A stretch of 54,766 bases of DNA from HGM04593 sp045631205 (GTDB lineage Bacteria; Bacteroidota; Bacteroidia; Bacteroidales; Bacteroidaceae): positions 1 through 54,766 of the forward strand of contig JAZQUI010000008.1 in assembly GCA_045631205.1 (NCBI GenBank), in the 5' to 3' direction. Position 1 is the stretch's first letter. Each line of letters begins with the position of its first letter. This document shows positions 8,039-16,770 of the stretch, one piece after another. A program made the position numbers and the translations under genes. The notes under the pieces were generated by a model. That model had not been told where the DNA came from and searched no databases. It was given only the letters and a program-made list of their open reading frames with translations.

Positions 8039-10603
8039 TTATGCAAACCATTTAACGTATGCAAACGACTGACGGTGTGCAAGTTCCTCGTGTTTGGGAT
8101 ACATACGATAAGCCAATTTGAAGGCACCGGCGTTGCTGGGTGCAATCTCTGCGTGGAAGGTAAAGATGTTACCCTCGCGTTTTGTAACCTCAAGAGGAAA
8201 AACTGCAAACACTGAATCGTGACCGTTAGCATCGGGAGCAAGTACAACGAGCTCGATACCTACTGCGTTGTCAAGACCCTTCTCGTCAACCTTAACTGTA
8301 ACATTGTAGTTTGCACCGGCTGACATATTGCCTGTAGCGAAGTCGTTCTCGCTCTCGATAGAGAGAACCTCGATTGCGTGCCATTTAGCAGCAACTGACT
8401 CCTTCCAAGCTGCGAGCTCACGTGCAATCTTAGAGTCGTTAGCGATCAAACGGTGGTAACGCTCTGCCTGTTTGCAGTAGAACTTGCTATAGTAATCGTC
8501 GAGCTGACGTTTCATTGTAAAGTGAGGTGCAATCTGAGAGATTGAACGTTTGATGCACTCAACCCACTCGTCTGAGTACTCCTTCTCGCCACGATTGTAG
8601 TACAAGGGGAGGATTTCATTCTCGAGCAATGAGTAGATTGTTGCAGCATCGAGCTGATCCTGGAACTCCTGGTTCTGGTATGTACGCTGCTCTTTCAAAG
8701 CCCAACCTGCACCGGGTTTGTAACCCTCGCACCACCAACCATCGAGAACTGAGAAGTTAAGAACACCGTTCATAAGAGCCTTCTCACCTGATGTACCTGA
8801 TGCCTCGAGAGGACGTGTAGGAGTATTCATCCAGATATCAACACCTGAAACGAGCAACTTAGCCAAATCCATATCGTAGTTCTCGAGGAAGATAATCTTA
8901 CCGATGAACTCGGGACGACGAGATACCTCGATGATACGCTTGATCAAGCCCTGGCCTGCGCCATCATGGGGGTGAGCCTTACCTGCGAAGAGGAACTGGA
9001 TGGGACGCTCGGGGTTGTTGAGCAATTTAGCCAAACGATCGAGGTCGGTGAAGAGAAGGTGTGCACGTTTGTAAGTTGCAAAACGACGAGCAAAGCCGAT
9101 AACCAAAGCATCGGGGTTAATCTTGTTTACAACATCAACGATACGCATAGGATCGCCCTGGTTCTTCAACCAATCCTCTTTGAATGCCTGACGGATATAG
9201 TCGATAAGTTTCTTTTTGCGTGTAACGCGTGTCTTCCAGATAACATCGTTAGAAACCTTGTCGATAGCGTGCCAAATAGACTCGTTAGACTGGTCGCCGA
9301 TGAAAGAAGGATCAAAGTTCTTCTTGTAGAGCTCGTCCCACTCGGGAGCTACCCATGTAGGATAGTGAACACCGTTTGTTACATAACCTACGTGGTTCTC
9401 TGAGGGATAGTAACCCTTCCAGATGTTAGCGAACATAGATTTTGAAACGGCACCGTGCAAACGGCTCACACCGTTAATCTCCTGGCAAGTGTTGCAAGCG
9501 AAGATTGACATACAGAAACGCTCGTTTTTGTCACCTGCGTTCTCACGACCAAGGTTCATCAAGTCGTCCCAAGTGATGTTGAGCTGGCTTGCATAACCAC
9601 GCATATATTTGCCAAAGAGACCCTCGTCGAAGTAGTCGTGACCTGCGGGTACGGGTGTGTGTACAGTGTAAAGGCTGCTTGCGCGAACAATCTCCAATGC
9701 CTCCTCATAAGTGTAACCGCTCTTGATGTACTGTGTCAAACGGTAGAGGTTGCAGAGTGCTGCGTGACCCTCGTTACAGTGATAGATATCTTTCTTGATA
9801 CCGAGTTTCTCGAGAGCAATCATACCACCGATACCGAGAAGAATCTCCTGTTTCAAGCGGTTTTCCCAGTCACCACCATAAAGTTTGTGAGTGATAGGAC
9901 GATCGTACTCGCTGTTAGCCTCGAAGTCTGTATCCAAGAGGTAGAGAGCTACGCGACCTACGTTCACCTTCCATACGTTTGCTTTTACGTAGTAGTCGAT
10001 ATAAGGAACGTCGATAACCATAGGAGTTACGCCGTCAGCCTCGTAAACGCGCTCAAGGGGAAGCTGGTTGAAGTTCTGTGCCTCGTAGTTTGCAATCTGC
10101 GCACCGTCCATAGACAAAGACTGTGTGAAGTAACCATAACGATAGAGGAAACCTACTGCACACATATCTACGTTAGAGTCAGAAGCCTCTTTCAAATAGT
10201 CACCGGCCAAGATACCGAGACCACCAGAATAGATTTTCAAAACGCTTGTCAAGCCGTACTCCATACAGAAGTATGCTACAGAGGGACGCTCTGCGTTAGG
10301 CTTAACATCCATATATTTACGGAAATCGGCATAAACTTTTGCCAATTTGTCAAGAATTGCTTTGTCTTTTGAAAGTTCGTCAAGTTTCTCAACGCCCAAT
10401 TTCTCAAGCAAAAGGACAGGGTTACCTGCGCACTCGGCATAAAGTTTTGAATCGAGCATTGTGAAGAGTTCGCGTGCCTCCTCGTTCCATACCCACCACA
10501 AATTGTGAGCAATTTCCTCAAGGGGTTTCAAAGTCTCGGGAATGTAAGACTTTACATTAACAGTTTTCCAACCGGGTTGGTTTGTGTTACTAATAGCTAT
10601 CAT
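8039..10603 (-). CDS. glgP: Alpha-glucan (glycogen) phosphorylase, GT35
   Basis: The 854-residue enzyme belongs to the short bacterial alpha-glucan phosphorylase group (TIGR02094 type), which lacks the long regulatory N-terminus of the animal enzyme. Diagnostic segments are NLWWVWNEEARELF near the N-terminus, AYFCMEYGL, GGLGILAGDYLKEASD, and EASGTSGEKALMNG, whose Lys should carry pyridoxal phosphate. An additional C-terminal beta-rich region (about 740-854) is present. It releases glucose-1-phosphate from glycogen ends in the cytoplasm. It starts 21 bp after the glycogen synthase gene, so synthesis and breakdown enzymes are made from one mRNA and are probably controlled after transcription. 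Confidence 0.94.
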   Translation of the reverse strand: MIAISNTNQPGWKTVNVKSYIPETLKPLEEIAHNLWWVWNEEARELFTMLDSKLYAECAGNPVLLLEKLGVEKLDELSKDKAILDKLAKVYADFRKYMDVKPNAERPSVAYFCMEYGLTSVLKIYSGGLGILAGDYLKEASDSNVDMCAVGFLYRYGYFTQSLSMDGAQIANYEAQNFNQLPLERVYEADGVTPMVIDVPYIDYYVKANVWKVNVGRVALYLLDTDFEANSEYDRPITHKLYGGDWENRLKQEILLGIGGMIALEKLGIKKDIYHCNEGHAALCNLYRLTQYIKSGYTYEEALEIVRASSLYTVHTPVPAGHDYFDEGLFGKYMRGYASQLNITWDDLMNLGRENAGDKNERFCMSIFACNTCQEINGVSRLHGAVSKSMFANIWKGYYPSENHVGYVTNGVHYPTWVAPEWDELYKKNFDPSFIGDQSNESIWHAIDKVSNDVIWKTRVTRKKKLIDYIRQAFKEDWLKNQGDPMRIVDVVNKINPDALVIGFARRFATYKRAHLLFTDLDRLAKLLNNPERPIQFLFAGKAHPHDGAGQGLIKRIIEVSRRPEFIGKIIFLENYDMDLAKLLVSGVDIWMNTPTRPLEASGTSGEKALMNGVLNFSVLDGWWCEGYKPGAGWALKEQRTYQNQEFQDQLDAATIYSLLENEILPLYYNRGEKEYSDEWVECIKRSISQIAPHFTMKRQLDDYYSKFYCKQAERYHRLIANDSKIARELAAWKESVAAKWHAIEVLSIESENDFATGNMSAGANYNVTVKVDEKGLDNAVGIELVVLAPDANGHDSVFAVFPLEVTKREGNIFTFHAEIAPSNAGAFKLAYRMYPKHEELAHRQSFAYVKWFA

Positions 10604-10624
10604 ATTTTCTTAATTAAATATTTA

Positions 10625-12289
10625 TTACTTTTTTGTTCTTTGGGTTGCTGCCTGCATTGCAAAATCGTAAGCATCCATATAGTTCTTTATAAAATGCTTC
10701 CACAAGGCCTTTTCGGCCATTTTTGCAGCTTTCTTGCGACAGTCGGCAACCTCATTTTCAGAAAGTTTTGCAAAGATACGAATTGTTTTTGTAATTTCCT
10801 CGGCTGCATCGAAATAGTTGCTGTCGGTGCGGGCTATAACCGCAACACCGTCGGCAAGTTCACCTGTGCGACCAAGCACCGAATTCACCCAAAGGCCAAA
10901 GCCTGTGAGGTCGGTTGTCACCGTGGGTATATTAAAGGCAGCACTCTCAAGAGGAGTATAGCCCCAGGGCTCATAGTACGAGGGATAAACATTAAGGTCG
11001 TTACCGATGAGTACATCGTAATAATCCATATTGAAAATTCCATCGTTTCCTTTGAGGTAGCAAGGAACGTATATCACCTTCACACGGTTCTTGCCGCTAC
11101 GGTTGTCGAGGAAATAGTTGCGTATGCTGCCAGCTATTGCATCTTCGTAGAAGTTGTTCAAGTTGTGTGTGAGGTAAGGATTGGGCAGAGGCGAGTGCCA
11201 CTCTGTATCATCGGATGCAAGACGTGCAGACAAATCCTCACGTGCATCACCCGACCATGCAGGAACATCGATAAATGCTACAACATCGCGGTCAAAGTCC
11301 TCACAATTGTTCAAGCGAGACATTGCTTCAATGAACATATCAATACCCTTGTTGCGCATCTCCATACGACCACCAATACCAATGATAAGCGCATCGTCGG
11401 CGATTTTGTCACCTGTAAGAGCAGAAGCTACACGCAAACGGGCAGCACGTGCAGCCTCGCGTTTTGCTGTAAAGTTTTTGCCGGTAGGTACAAAATCCTT
11501 CTCAAAACCATTCTCGAGAATAACATCGATGGAACGCTCTATGAGTTGCTTGCATTCGCGTGCTGTAATCTCGCTTACAGTGGTGAAGCAATCTACATTT
11601 GCTGCAGTCACGCGCTCAACCGAATGCTTTGACTGAACATTGAGTTCCTCAGCCATCTGGTCGCCATTGTAACCCTCGAAATAGTCGTAGAGGGGTTTGC
11701 CGTTAGAAGCAATCGAGCGACCGATGCTTGTTGCGTGGGTTGTAAAGATGGTTCCGGCCTCGGGAAGGTTTTTCTTCAAATAAAGCGCTGCGCCACCACT
11801 CTGCCACTCGTGAGCCTGAACAACAACGTTGCCTTTCTTCACGACTTTCTTGTAGAAACTCTCGATTACGCGACCTACGGCATAGCCGAAAATCATAGAG
11901 TCGTCATAATCTCCGTATCCGTGCAAAGAGTCAACACCAAAATCGTTCCACAAATCTCCATATATAGAGTCTTTGTCCTCCATATATCCGGTATATCCCA
12001 CCAAAATCACTTTGGGACGACCGGGAATTTCCCAATAACCGCATCTTACGGTCATTTTCTCATCTTTCAAAGATTTGCGCCAAGCGCTCCACAAGCGTTT
12101 ATCCTCGGTAAAGAGAGGATTTTCTTTATCTTTCCATAAATCGGGACCGATATATACTGCGTTCAAGCCTTCAACCATTGAAAGAGTACGGGCTTTTGTA
12201 GATACAACAGTATAAATACCACCGACCTTATTGCAAACCTCCCAACTTATCTCGAAAAGATATTCGGGAAGCATAAGTTCTTTTTTCAT
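10625..12289 (-). CDS. Eukaryotic-type glycogen synthase (GT3)
   Basis: The protein has about 554 residues and matches the yeast/animal glycogen synthase family GT3, not bacterial GlgA (GT5). Its N-terminal EISWEVCNKVGGIYTVVSTK is the GT3 donor-loop signature. The C-terminal YEPWGYTPLESAAF is the E-x7-E catalytic motif. GT3 enzymes normally use UDP-glucose. The start is placed at 12289 (MKKELMLPEY): an upstream in-frame ATG at 12307 sits at the likely transcription start of the -7 box at 12313-12320. No N- or C-terminal phosphorylation tails like those in animals are visible. It forms an operon with glgP. Confidence 0.92.
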   Translation of the reverse strand: MKKELMLPEYLFEISWEVCNKVGGIYTVVSTKARTLSMVEGLNAVYIGPDLWKDKENPLFTEDKRLWSAWRKSLKDEKMTVRCGYWEIPGRPKVILVGYTGYMEDKDSIYGDLWNDFGVDSLHGYGDYDDSMIFGYAVGRVIESFYKKVVKKGNVVVQAHEWQSGGAALYLKKNLPEAGTIFTTHATSIGRSIASNGKPLYDYFEGYNGDQMAEELNVQSKHSVERVTAANVDCFTTVSEITARECKQLIERSIDVILENGFEKDFVPTGKNFTAKREAARAARLRVASALTGDKIADDALIIGIGGRMEMRNKGIDMFIEAMSRLNNCEDFDRDVVAFIDVPAWSGDAREDLSARLASDDTEWHSPLPNPYLTHNLNNFYEDAIAGSIRNYFLDNRSGKNRVKVIYVPCYLKGNDGIFNMDYYDVLIGNDLNVYPSYYEPWGYTPLESAAFNIPTVTTDLTGFGLWVNSVLGRTGELADGVAVIARTDSNYFDAAEEITKTIRIFAKLSENEVADCRKKAAKMAEKALWKHFIKNYMDAYDFAMQAATQRTKK

Positions 12290-12312
12290 ACTAAAACAAA
12301 AAATCAAAAAAA

Positions 12313-12403
12313 CAAAGGTATTTCACAACTGAGATACCTTATTATAATAAATAAGAAATAGGGAGAAAGGGGTTACCTTTCTCTCTATTTGTGTGCAAAT
12401 GTA
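12313..12403 (-). promoter_or_regulatory. Leader and promoter region of the glycogen synthase operon
   Basis: On the minus strand there are two -7-like boxes: TACATTTG (12403-12396) and TACCTTTG (12320-12313). Between them are two inverted repeats: GAGAAAGG/CCTTTCTC (12363-12370 with 12376-12383) and AAGGTAT/ATACCTT (12315-12321 with 12334-12340). In the RNA, the second hairpin is followed by a U-rich run (TGTTTTTTTGATTTTTTG). It could therefore act as an attenuator if transcription starts at the upstream box, or as an operator over the downstream box. Confidence 0.4.
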
Positions 12404-12465
12404 ATATTTATTTTTGGAATAGTAAAATAATTAAGCACTTATACTCTATATCAAAATAAAAAAAT

Positions 12466-12512
12466 AAAGTAAAAAAGGTTGCTTTGACCGGCAAAGCAAC
12501 CTTTTTTACTTT
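12466..12512. terminator. Strong terminator at the end of the V-ATPase operon
   Basis: A 21-bp perfect stem (12466-12486 with 12492-12512) encloses a 5-nt loop (ACCGG). The stem's outer part is A-rich on one side and T-rich on the other, so it works in both directions. It lies 16 bp after the stop codon of the V-ATPase K subunit gene. Confidence 0.9.
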
Positions 12513-12527
12513 TTACAGAATGGAATA

Positions 12528-12947
12528 TTATACCAAGAATGTTGCAACAAGTGCAAGGATGGCATAGAACTCGGGGAAAGCAGCGTAAATCATAGTGTTT
12601 GTCTGCACATCGTGACCCTGAGATATACCAACGATACCATTGGCACAAACCTGTCCCTGACGAATAGCAGAGAACAAGCATACAAGACCAACACCAAGGC
12701 CAACACCAAACCACAAGAAACCAGTTTCAGCATTTACCTTGCCAAAGTGAAGCAAGAATGCCAAGAAACCGTAAAGACCCTGTGTAGCGGGCAAAGCCGA
12801 CAGAATCATATAACCTGCCGATTTTGAAGCATCTTTCTTCAAAGCACCTTCGGCAGCATTACCAGCGATAGATGTACCATAGCAGCTACCGATACCTGCG
12901 AGTCCCAACATAAGACCCATTCCCAAATAACCTAATAATTCGTTCAT
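12528..12947 (-). CDS. ntpK: V-type ATPase subunit K (c-ring proteolipid), probably Na+-binding
   Basis: This 139-residue protein has four transmembrane helices formed by two hairpins, as in Enterococcus hirae NtpK. The five ligands known for the NtpK sodium site have direct counterparts: Leu52, Thr55 and Gln56 in SALPATQGLYG, Gln97 in SAIRQGQV, and Glu126 in AAFPEFYAIL. That combination is the known signature of Na+-coupled rings; proton rings usually lack the Thr-Gln pair. The ring rotates against subunit I to move ions across the membrane. It is the last gene of the operon, 20 bp after subunit I. Confidence 0.93.
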   Translation of the reverse strand: MNELLGYLGMGLMLGLAGIGSCYGTSIAGNAAEGALKKDASKSAGYMILSALPATQGLYGFLAFLLHFGKVNAETGFLWFGVGLGVGLVCLFSAIRQGQVCANGIVGISQGHDVQTNTMIYAAFPEFYAILALVATFLV

Positions 12948-12967
12948 AATTTTAAATTTTTAAATAT

Positions 12968-14815
12968 TTATATTTTATTATCATTAAACGGTTTATACTC
13001 CACACCTTTTCCTTCGTATCCGGCATTCTTGAAATACTCGACAAAGGTAAGACGCAGAGGATGCACAAATGCACTCAAACAAGACATTGCAATGTTGAGT
13101 GTGTGACCTAATACTATTATGAGCCCGAAGCCCACCCAGCCAAACACGGCACCGACACCCTCCTGACCGTCAACCATCATAAGCGCAAGGCTGTTGAAAG
13201 TCTGTCCCAACATACCTCCCGCCAAGCCAAGGGCAAACAGACGGATATAAGAGAGAATATCACCGAGAAGGCCCGATGCCATATTGTAAGTATCCCACAA
13301 GCCGGCACCGATATTCATAAATACATTGCGTTTAAGGTTGTTAAGCAAATAAATGCCTATGGCACCTATGCCACCCACAGCAATCAAAGCCCATTTAGAC
13401 ACCTCGGCAGGTATTACGCTGAGGAACGAAAGTGTTCCCACAACAACGCTGCCTACAACAACCAGCCACCAGCCCCACGCGCTCAACGACTCCTTAAAGC
13501 CAAAGAACACAGTGCTATTAATAGCCTTAACAGTCATTGCAACAGAGATATGTACCACACCTATCGCAAGTGCCAGAATCATCTGCTTGTCGTAAGTTGA
13601 GCCAAAGAGCTCCATATTGCCAGAGATTATGAATTCCTTGATATTCTGCGGAAGGTCTGAGTTCAAAAGACTCATACCAAAGAAAGTACCAAGCACAGCA
13701 CCTATAACCGTAGTGAAGATACCAAGTGTTATAACAAGGTTCATCATTCCGGCCATATCCTTACCAAGTTTCTTCTTGAACAGGAAACCAAGCAGAATAA
13801 GTATCAAACCATAACCGGCATCACCCATACAGAATGCGAAGAACAAAGAGAAGAAAGGTGCTACAATGGGAGTGGGGTCGAAATCCGTACCACTGGGCAT
13901 ACCATACATCTTTGTCAACACCTCATACATACGGGTAAAGGCATTGTTCTTGAACTTGACAGGAACATTATCGCCACGGTAAGGCTTGCTCAACTCGTAG
14001 AACACAGACTCTTTCTCCAACATTTCAACGAGCGCAGCCCTATCGTCAGCGGGAACCCAACCCTGCAAAAGCAGAAGTTTGTCACCGGTAACTTTCTCTC
14101 CACTCAAAACAACATCGGAGAACTCCATCTTCTTCGCAAGCAAAGCCTGGCCCGAAATAATGGTCTGCAAGTTTTTTGTTGCAAACTCTTTAAGTTTATC
14201 CTCTTTGGCTGCAATTTCCTCTGTTATTGAGTTCTCTTCGGCTTTCAATGCTGACAACGAAGCGGTAGGAATCTTTGCAGTCTCGGCATCGATATCCAAA
14301 GTTTCAGCAGCAGAAGTTACTGTTACAAAGTAGAGCTTAGACGAGAATGCGGCCACAACAATGGCATTATACTTCTCGCACCACTCCTCATTAAACTCTT
14401 TTTCAGTTGTAATAAAGAAGTTTACCTTATAACCAGCCGACGAGAGCTTGTCGAGAAGCGAAAAATCGAAATCGCCCCACGGAGTCATTGTGGCAATATC
14501 CTTCTCTACCACCTGACGAGCAACTTTCAGCTGTTCAATCTCGGCAAACAGATTCTCGGCATTTTCCACAAGGACATCGGCATCGACACCTTGCACAGCA
14601 GGAAGTGTATCCTTGCCTGCCAACATTTCGAGACGCTTTATTACGCGGGCATATCTTCCCGAAAGAGCAAGAAGCGCCTGTACCTCGGGATTTTCGGCAA
14701 TACCACTCTTGCGCTCTTCAATGTGTACCACACCAACTGAACGCAATCTTTCGAGGAACGCCTCATACTCCTTATAATATATAAGAAGTGTAACTTTATT
14801 CATTTTACTAATCAT
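12968..14815 (-). CDS. ntpI: V-type ATPase subunit I (membrane stator, a-subunit)
   Basis: The 615-residue protein has an N-terminal cytoplasmic domain (about 1-310) with coiled-coil segments, and a C-terminal membrane domain of about seven helices. The sequence GDILSYIRLFALGLAGGML contains the essential Arg that faces the c-ring glutamate. This subunit provides the ion half-channels. Its first codons overlap the end of the subunit D gene by 4 bp (ATGA-type coupling). Confidence 0.94.
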   Translation of the reverse strand: MISKMNKVTLLIYYKEYEAFLERLRSVGVVHIEERKSGIAENPEVQALLALSGRYARVIKRLEMLAGKDTLPAVQGVDADVLVENAENLFAEIEQLKVARQVVEKDIATMTPWGDFDFSLLDKLSSAGYKVNFFITTEKEFNEEWCEKYNAIVVAAFSSKLYFVTVTSAAETLDIDAETAKIPTASLSALKAEENSITEEIAAKEDKLKEFATKNLQTIISGQALLAKKMEFSDVVLSGEKVTGDKLLLLQGWVPADDRAALVEMLEKESVFYELSKPYRGDNVPVKFKNNAFTRMYEVLTKMYGMPSGTDFDPTPIVAPFFSLFFAFCMGDAGYGLILILLGFLFKKKLGKDMAGMMNLVITLGIFTTVIGAVLGTFFGMSLLNSDLPQNIKEFIISGNMELFGSTYDKQMILALAIGVVHISVAMTVKAINSTVFFGFKESLSAWGWWLVVVGSVVVGTLSFLSVIPAEVSKWALIAVGGIGAIGIYLLNNLKRNVFMNIGAGLWDTYNMASGLLGDILSYIRLFALGLAGGMLGQTFNSLALMMVDGQEGVGAVFGWVGFGLIIVLGHTLNIAMSCLSAFVHPLRLTFVEYFKNAGYEGKGVEYKPFNDNKI

Positions 14816-15414
14816 GCTTCGGCCTCCTCTCTTTGCTCCAGAAGAGATTTCAAAATCTTCTGTGATGATTTCGACAAATTCTCTTCATCTTCCATAAATC
14901 TCTTAATCTTTCTAATCGCATCCTGATATCCCGGTATCTGCACCTTCTCAAAAAGATTCACCTTCTGTGTAGTCTTTTTACGTGCAGTCTCCAGCAACAC
15001 CAATTTGCGATTAAGCAATTCTCGGCGAATAGCCGTCATTGCCATCATCTTCAACAACTCGATACCATCGGCAAACCATTTTGGCGAGGCAAAAAGGCTG
15101 AAAGGAGCAACAACGAAGTCGGCGTGTTTGAGCACAGGAACCTTGACGCCAGCTACCTTCTGTTGCGAGATAGTAAGCGTTCCGGTCTTCACAAGTGAAG
15201 CATCAAACTCGTTCCACAAAGCAAAAAGGGCACGATACTGCTCGAGTTGTTTTGCATACAACTCGTCGTGTTCCACCATTTCGGCCTTGCACTTCTTCAC
15301 CTCGACACGCAACGCACTCTCCTTGTTCTTGATAATGGGAAGGGTGCGAACACGCATCTTCAGCTGCTTTTCGAGATTTTGAAGTGATGTTTTATTATAT
15401 TGAAATGCAATCAT
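14812..15414 (-). CDS. ntpD: V-type ATPase subunit D (central rotor)
   Basis: This 200-residue protein is almost entirely helical, with long N- and C-terminal coiled-coil arms (about 1-70 and 115-190), as expected for the central shaft that couples the A3B3 head to the c-ring. It begins IAFQYNKTSLQNLEKQLKMR, like other Bacteroidales D subunits. It overlaps both neighbours by 4 bp (subunit B before, subunit I after), which implies translational coupling. No separate F or G subunit gene is seen in the operon. Confidence 0.88.
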   Translation of the reverse strand: MIAFQYNKTSLQNLEKQLKMRVRTLPIIKNKESALRVEVKKCKAEMVEHDELYAKQLEQYRALFALWNEFDASLVKTGTLTISQQKVAGVKVPVLKHADFVVAPFSLFASPKWFADGIELLKMMAMTAIRRELLNRKLVLLETARKKTTQKVNLFEKVQIPGYQDAIRKIKRFMEDEENLSKSSQKILKSLLEQREEAEA

Positions 15415-16751
15415 TTCGTTTCCTCATTCAAATTTTTCTTCCAATAAGTATCTACAAGTTCCTGACGTATGTTAACCTCCTCGGGTTTGAAGTACTCTGA
15501 GAACAAGCCCCAAGTAACATCGAGCATCTCGGTTGTGTTGAGGTTTACATCAATCGCAAGCAGTTTATCCGAATAGTCTTTCGCAAAAGCAAGCGTACGT
15601 TTATCATAATCGGTAAGGTCGAAACCGTTCTCCAACTTTGTTTTTGCGTTTGCAGCATCGGCATAAAGACGTACAGCCGCGTTCATAACCTGCGGGTGGT
15701 CTTTTCTGGTCTTTTTACCTGCTACAAGCTGTTTCAAACGTGAAAGTGAACGGAAGGGATCGACAACAACCTTACCAATATCACTGTCGCGACGCAAGAA
15801 GAGCTGACCCTCGGTGATGTAACCGGTGTTATCGGGTACAGCGTGAGTAATGTCACCACCCGAAAGGGTTGTCACCGCAATAATGGTGATTGAACCACCG
15901 GCGGGGAACTGCACGGCTTTCTCATAGATTTTAGCAAGGTCACTATAAAGTGAACCGGGCATAGAGTCTTTTGAGGGAATCTGGTCCATACGGTTCGACA
16001 CGATAGAAAGCGCATCGGCGTACATGGTCATATCGGTCAATAACACGAGTACGTTCTGGTTTTTCTCCACAGCGAAATACTCGGCTGCGGTAAGTGCCAT
16101 ATCAGGGATAAGCAGACGCTCTACAGCGGGGTCCTCTGTTGTATTCATAAAGCAGATGATACGGTCGAGAGCACCGGCATTAGAGAAGAGATTCTTGAAG
16201 TAGAGGTAATCGTCGTTTGTCATACCCATACCACCAAGAATAATTTTGTCAGTTTCGGCACGCATAGCCACGTTTGCCATCACCTGATTGTAGGGCTGGT
16301 CGGGGTCGGCGAAGAAAGGAATCTTCTGACCGGTCACAAGTGTATTGTTAAGGTCGATACCTGCGATACCTGTTGCAATAAGTTCAGAAGGCTGTTTACG
16401 ACGTACGGGGTTAACCGAAGGACCGCCAATCTCAACCTCTTTACCCTCAATGGCAGGACCGCCATCAATGGGATCGCCATAGGCGTTGAAGAAACGGCCG
16501 GTCAACTGCTCACTCACTTTGAGCGAAGGGGCTTTGCCCATAAACACCACCTCGGCATTTGTGGGAATACCACCTGTACCCTCGAACACCTGCAAAGTTA
16601 CCTCGTCACCCATAATCTTAACAACCTGGGCCAACTTGCCATTTACCGTAGCAAGTTCGTCATATCCTACGCCTGTTGCCTTCAGCGAACAGGTCGCTTT
16701 GGTAATTGCGTTGATTTTTGTATATATTTTCTGAAATGCTTCTGTTGCCAT
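15411..16751 (-). CDS. ntpB: V-type ATPase subunit B (non-catalytic)
   Basis: The 446-residue protein has the ATPase alpha/beta fold without a functional Walker A lysine motif, as is normal for B subunits. Recognisable segments are ELIATGIAGIDLNNTLVTGQ, LLTDMTMYADAL and PAGGSITIIAVTTLSGGDITH. It alternates with subunit A in the cytoplasmic hexamer and supplies part of the nucleotide interface. It starts 19 bp after subunit A. Confidence 0.96.
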   Translation of the reverse strand: MATEAFQKIYTKINAITKATCSLKATGVGYDELATVNGKLAQVVKIMGDEVTLQVFEGTGGIPTNAEVVFMGKAPSLKVSEQLTGRFFNAYGDPIDGGPAIEGKEVEIGGPSVNPVRRKQPSELIATGIAGIDLNNTLVTGQKIPFFADPDQPYNQVMANVAMRAETDKIILGGMGMTNDDYLYFKNLFSNAGALDRIICFMNTTEDPAVERLLIPDMALTAAEYFAVEKNQNVLVLLTDMTMYADALSIVSNRMDQIPSKDSMPGSLYSDLAKIYEKAVQFPAGGSITIIAVTTLSGGDITHAVPDNTGYITEGQLFLRRDSDIGKVVVDPFRSLSRLKQLVAGKKTRKDHPQVMNAAVRLYADAANAKTKLENGFDLTDYDKRTLAFAKDYSDKLLAIDVNLNTTEMLDVTWGLFSEYFKPEEVNIRQELVDTYWKKNLNEETK

Positions 16752-16770
16752 AATCTTACATTTTTAATTG

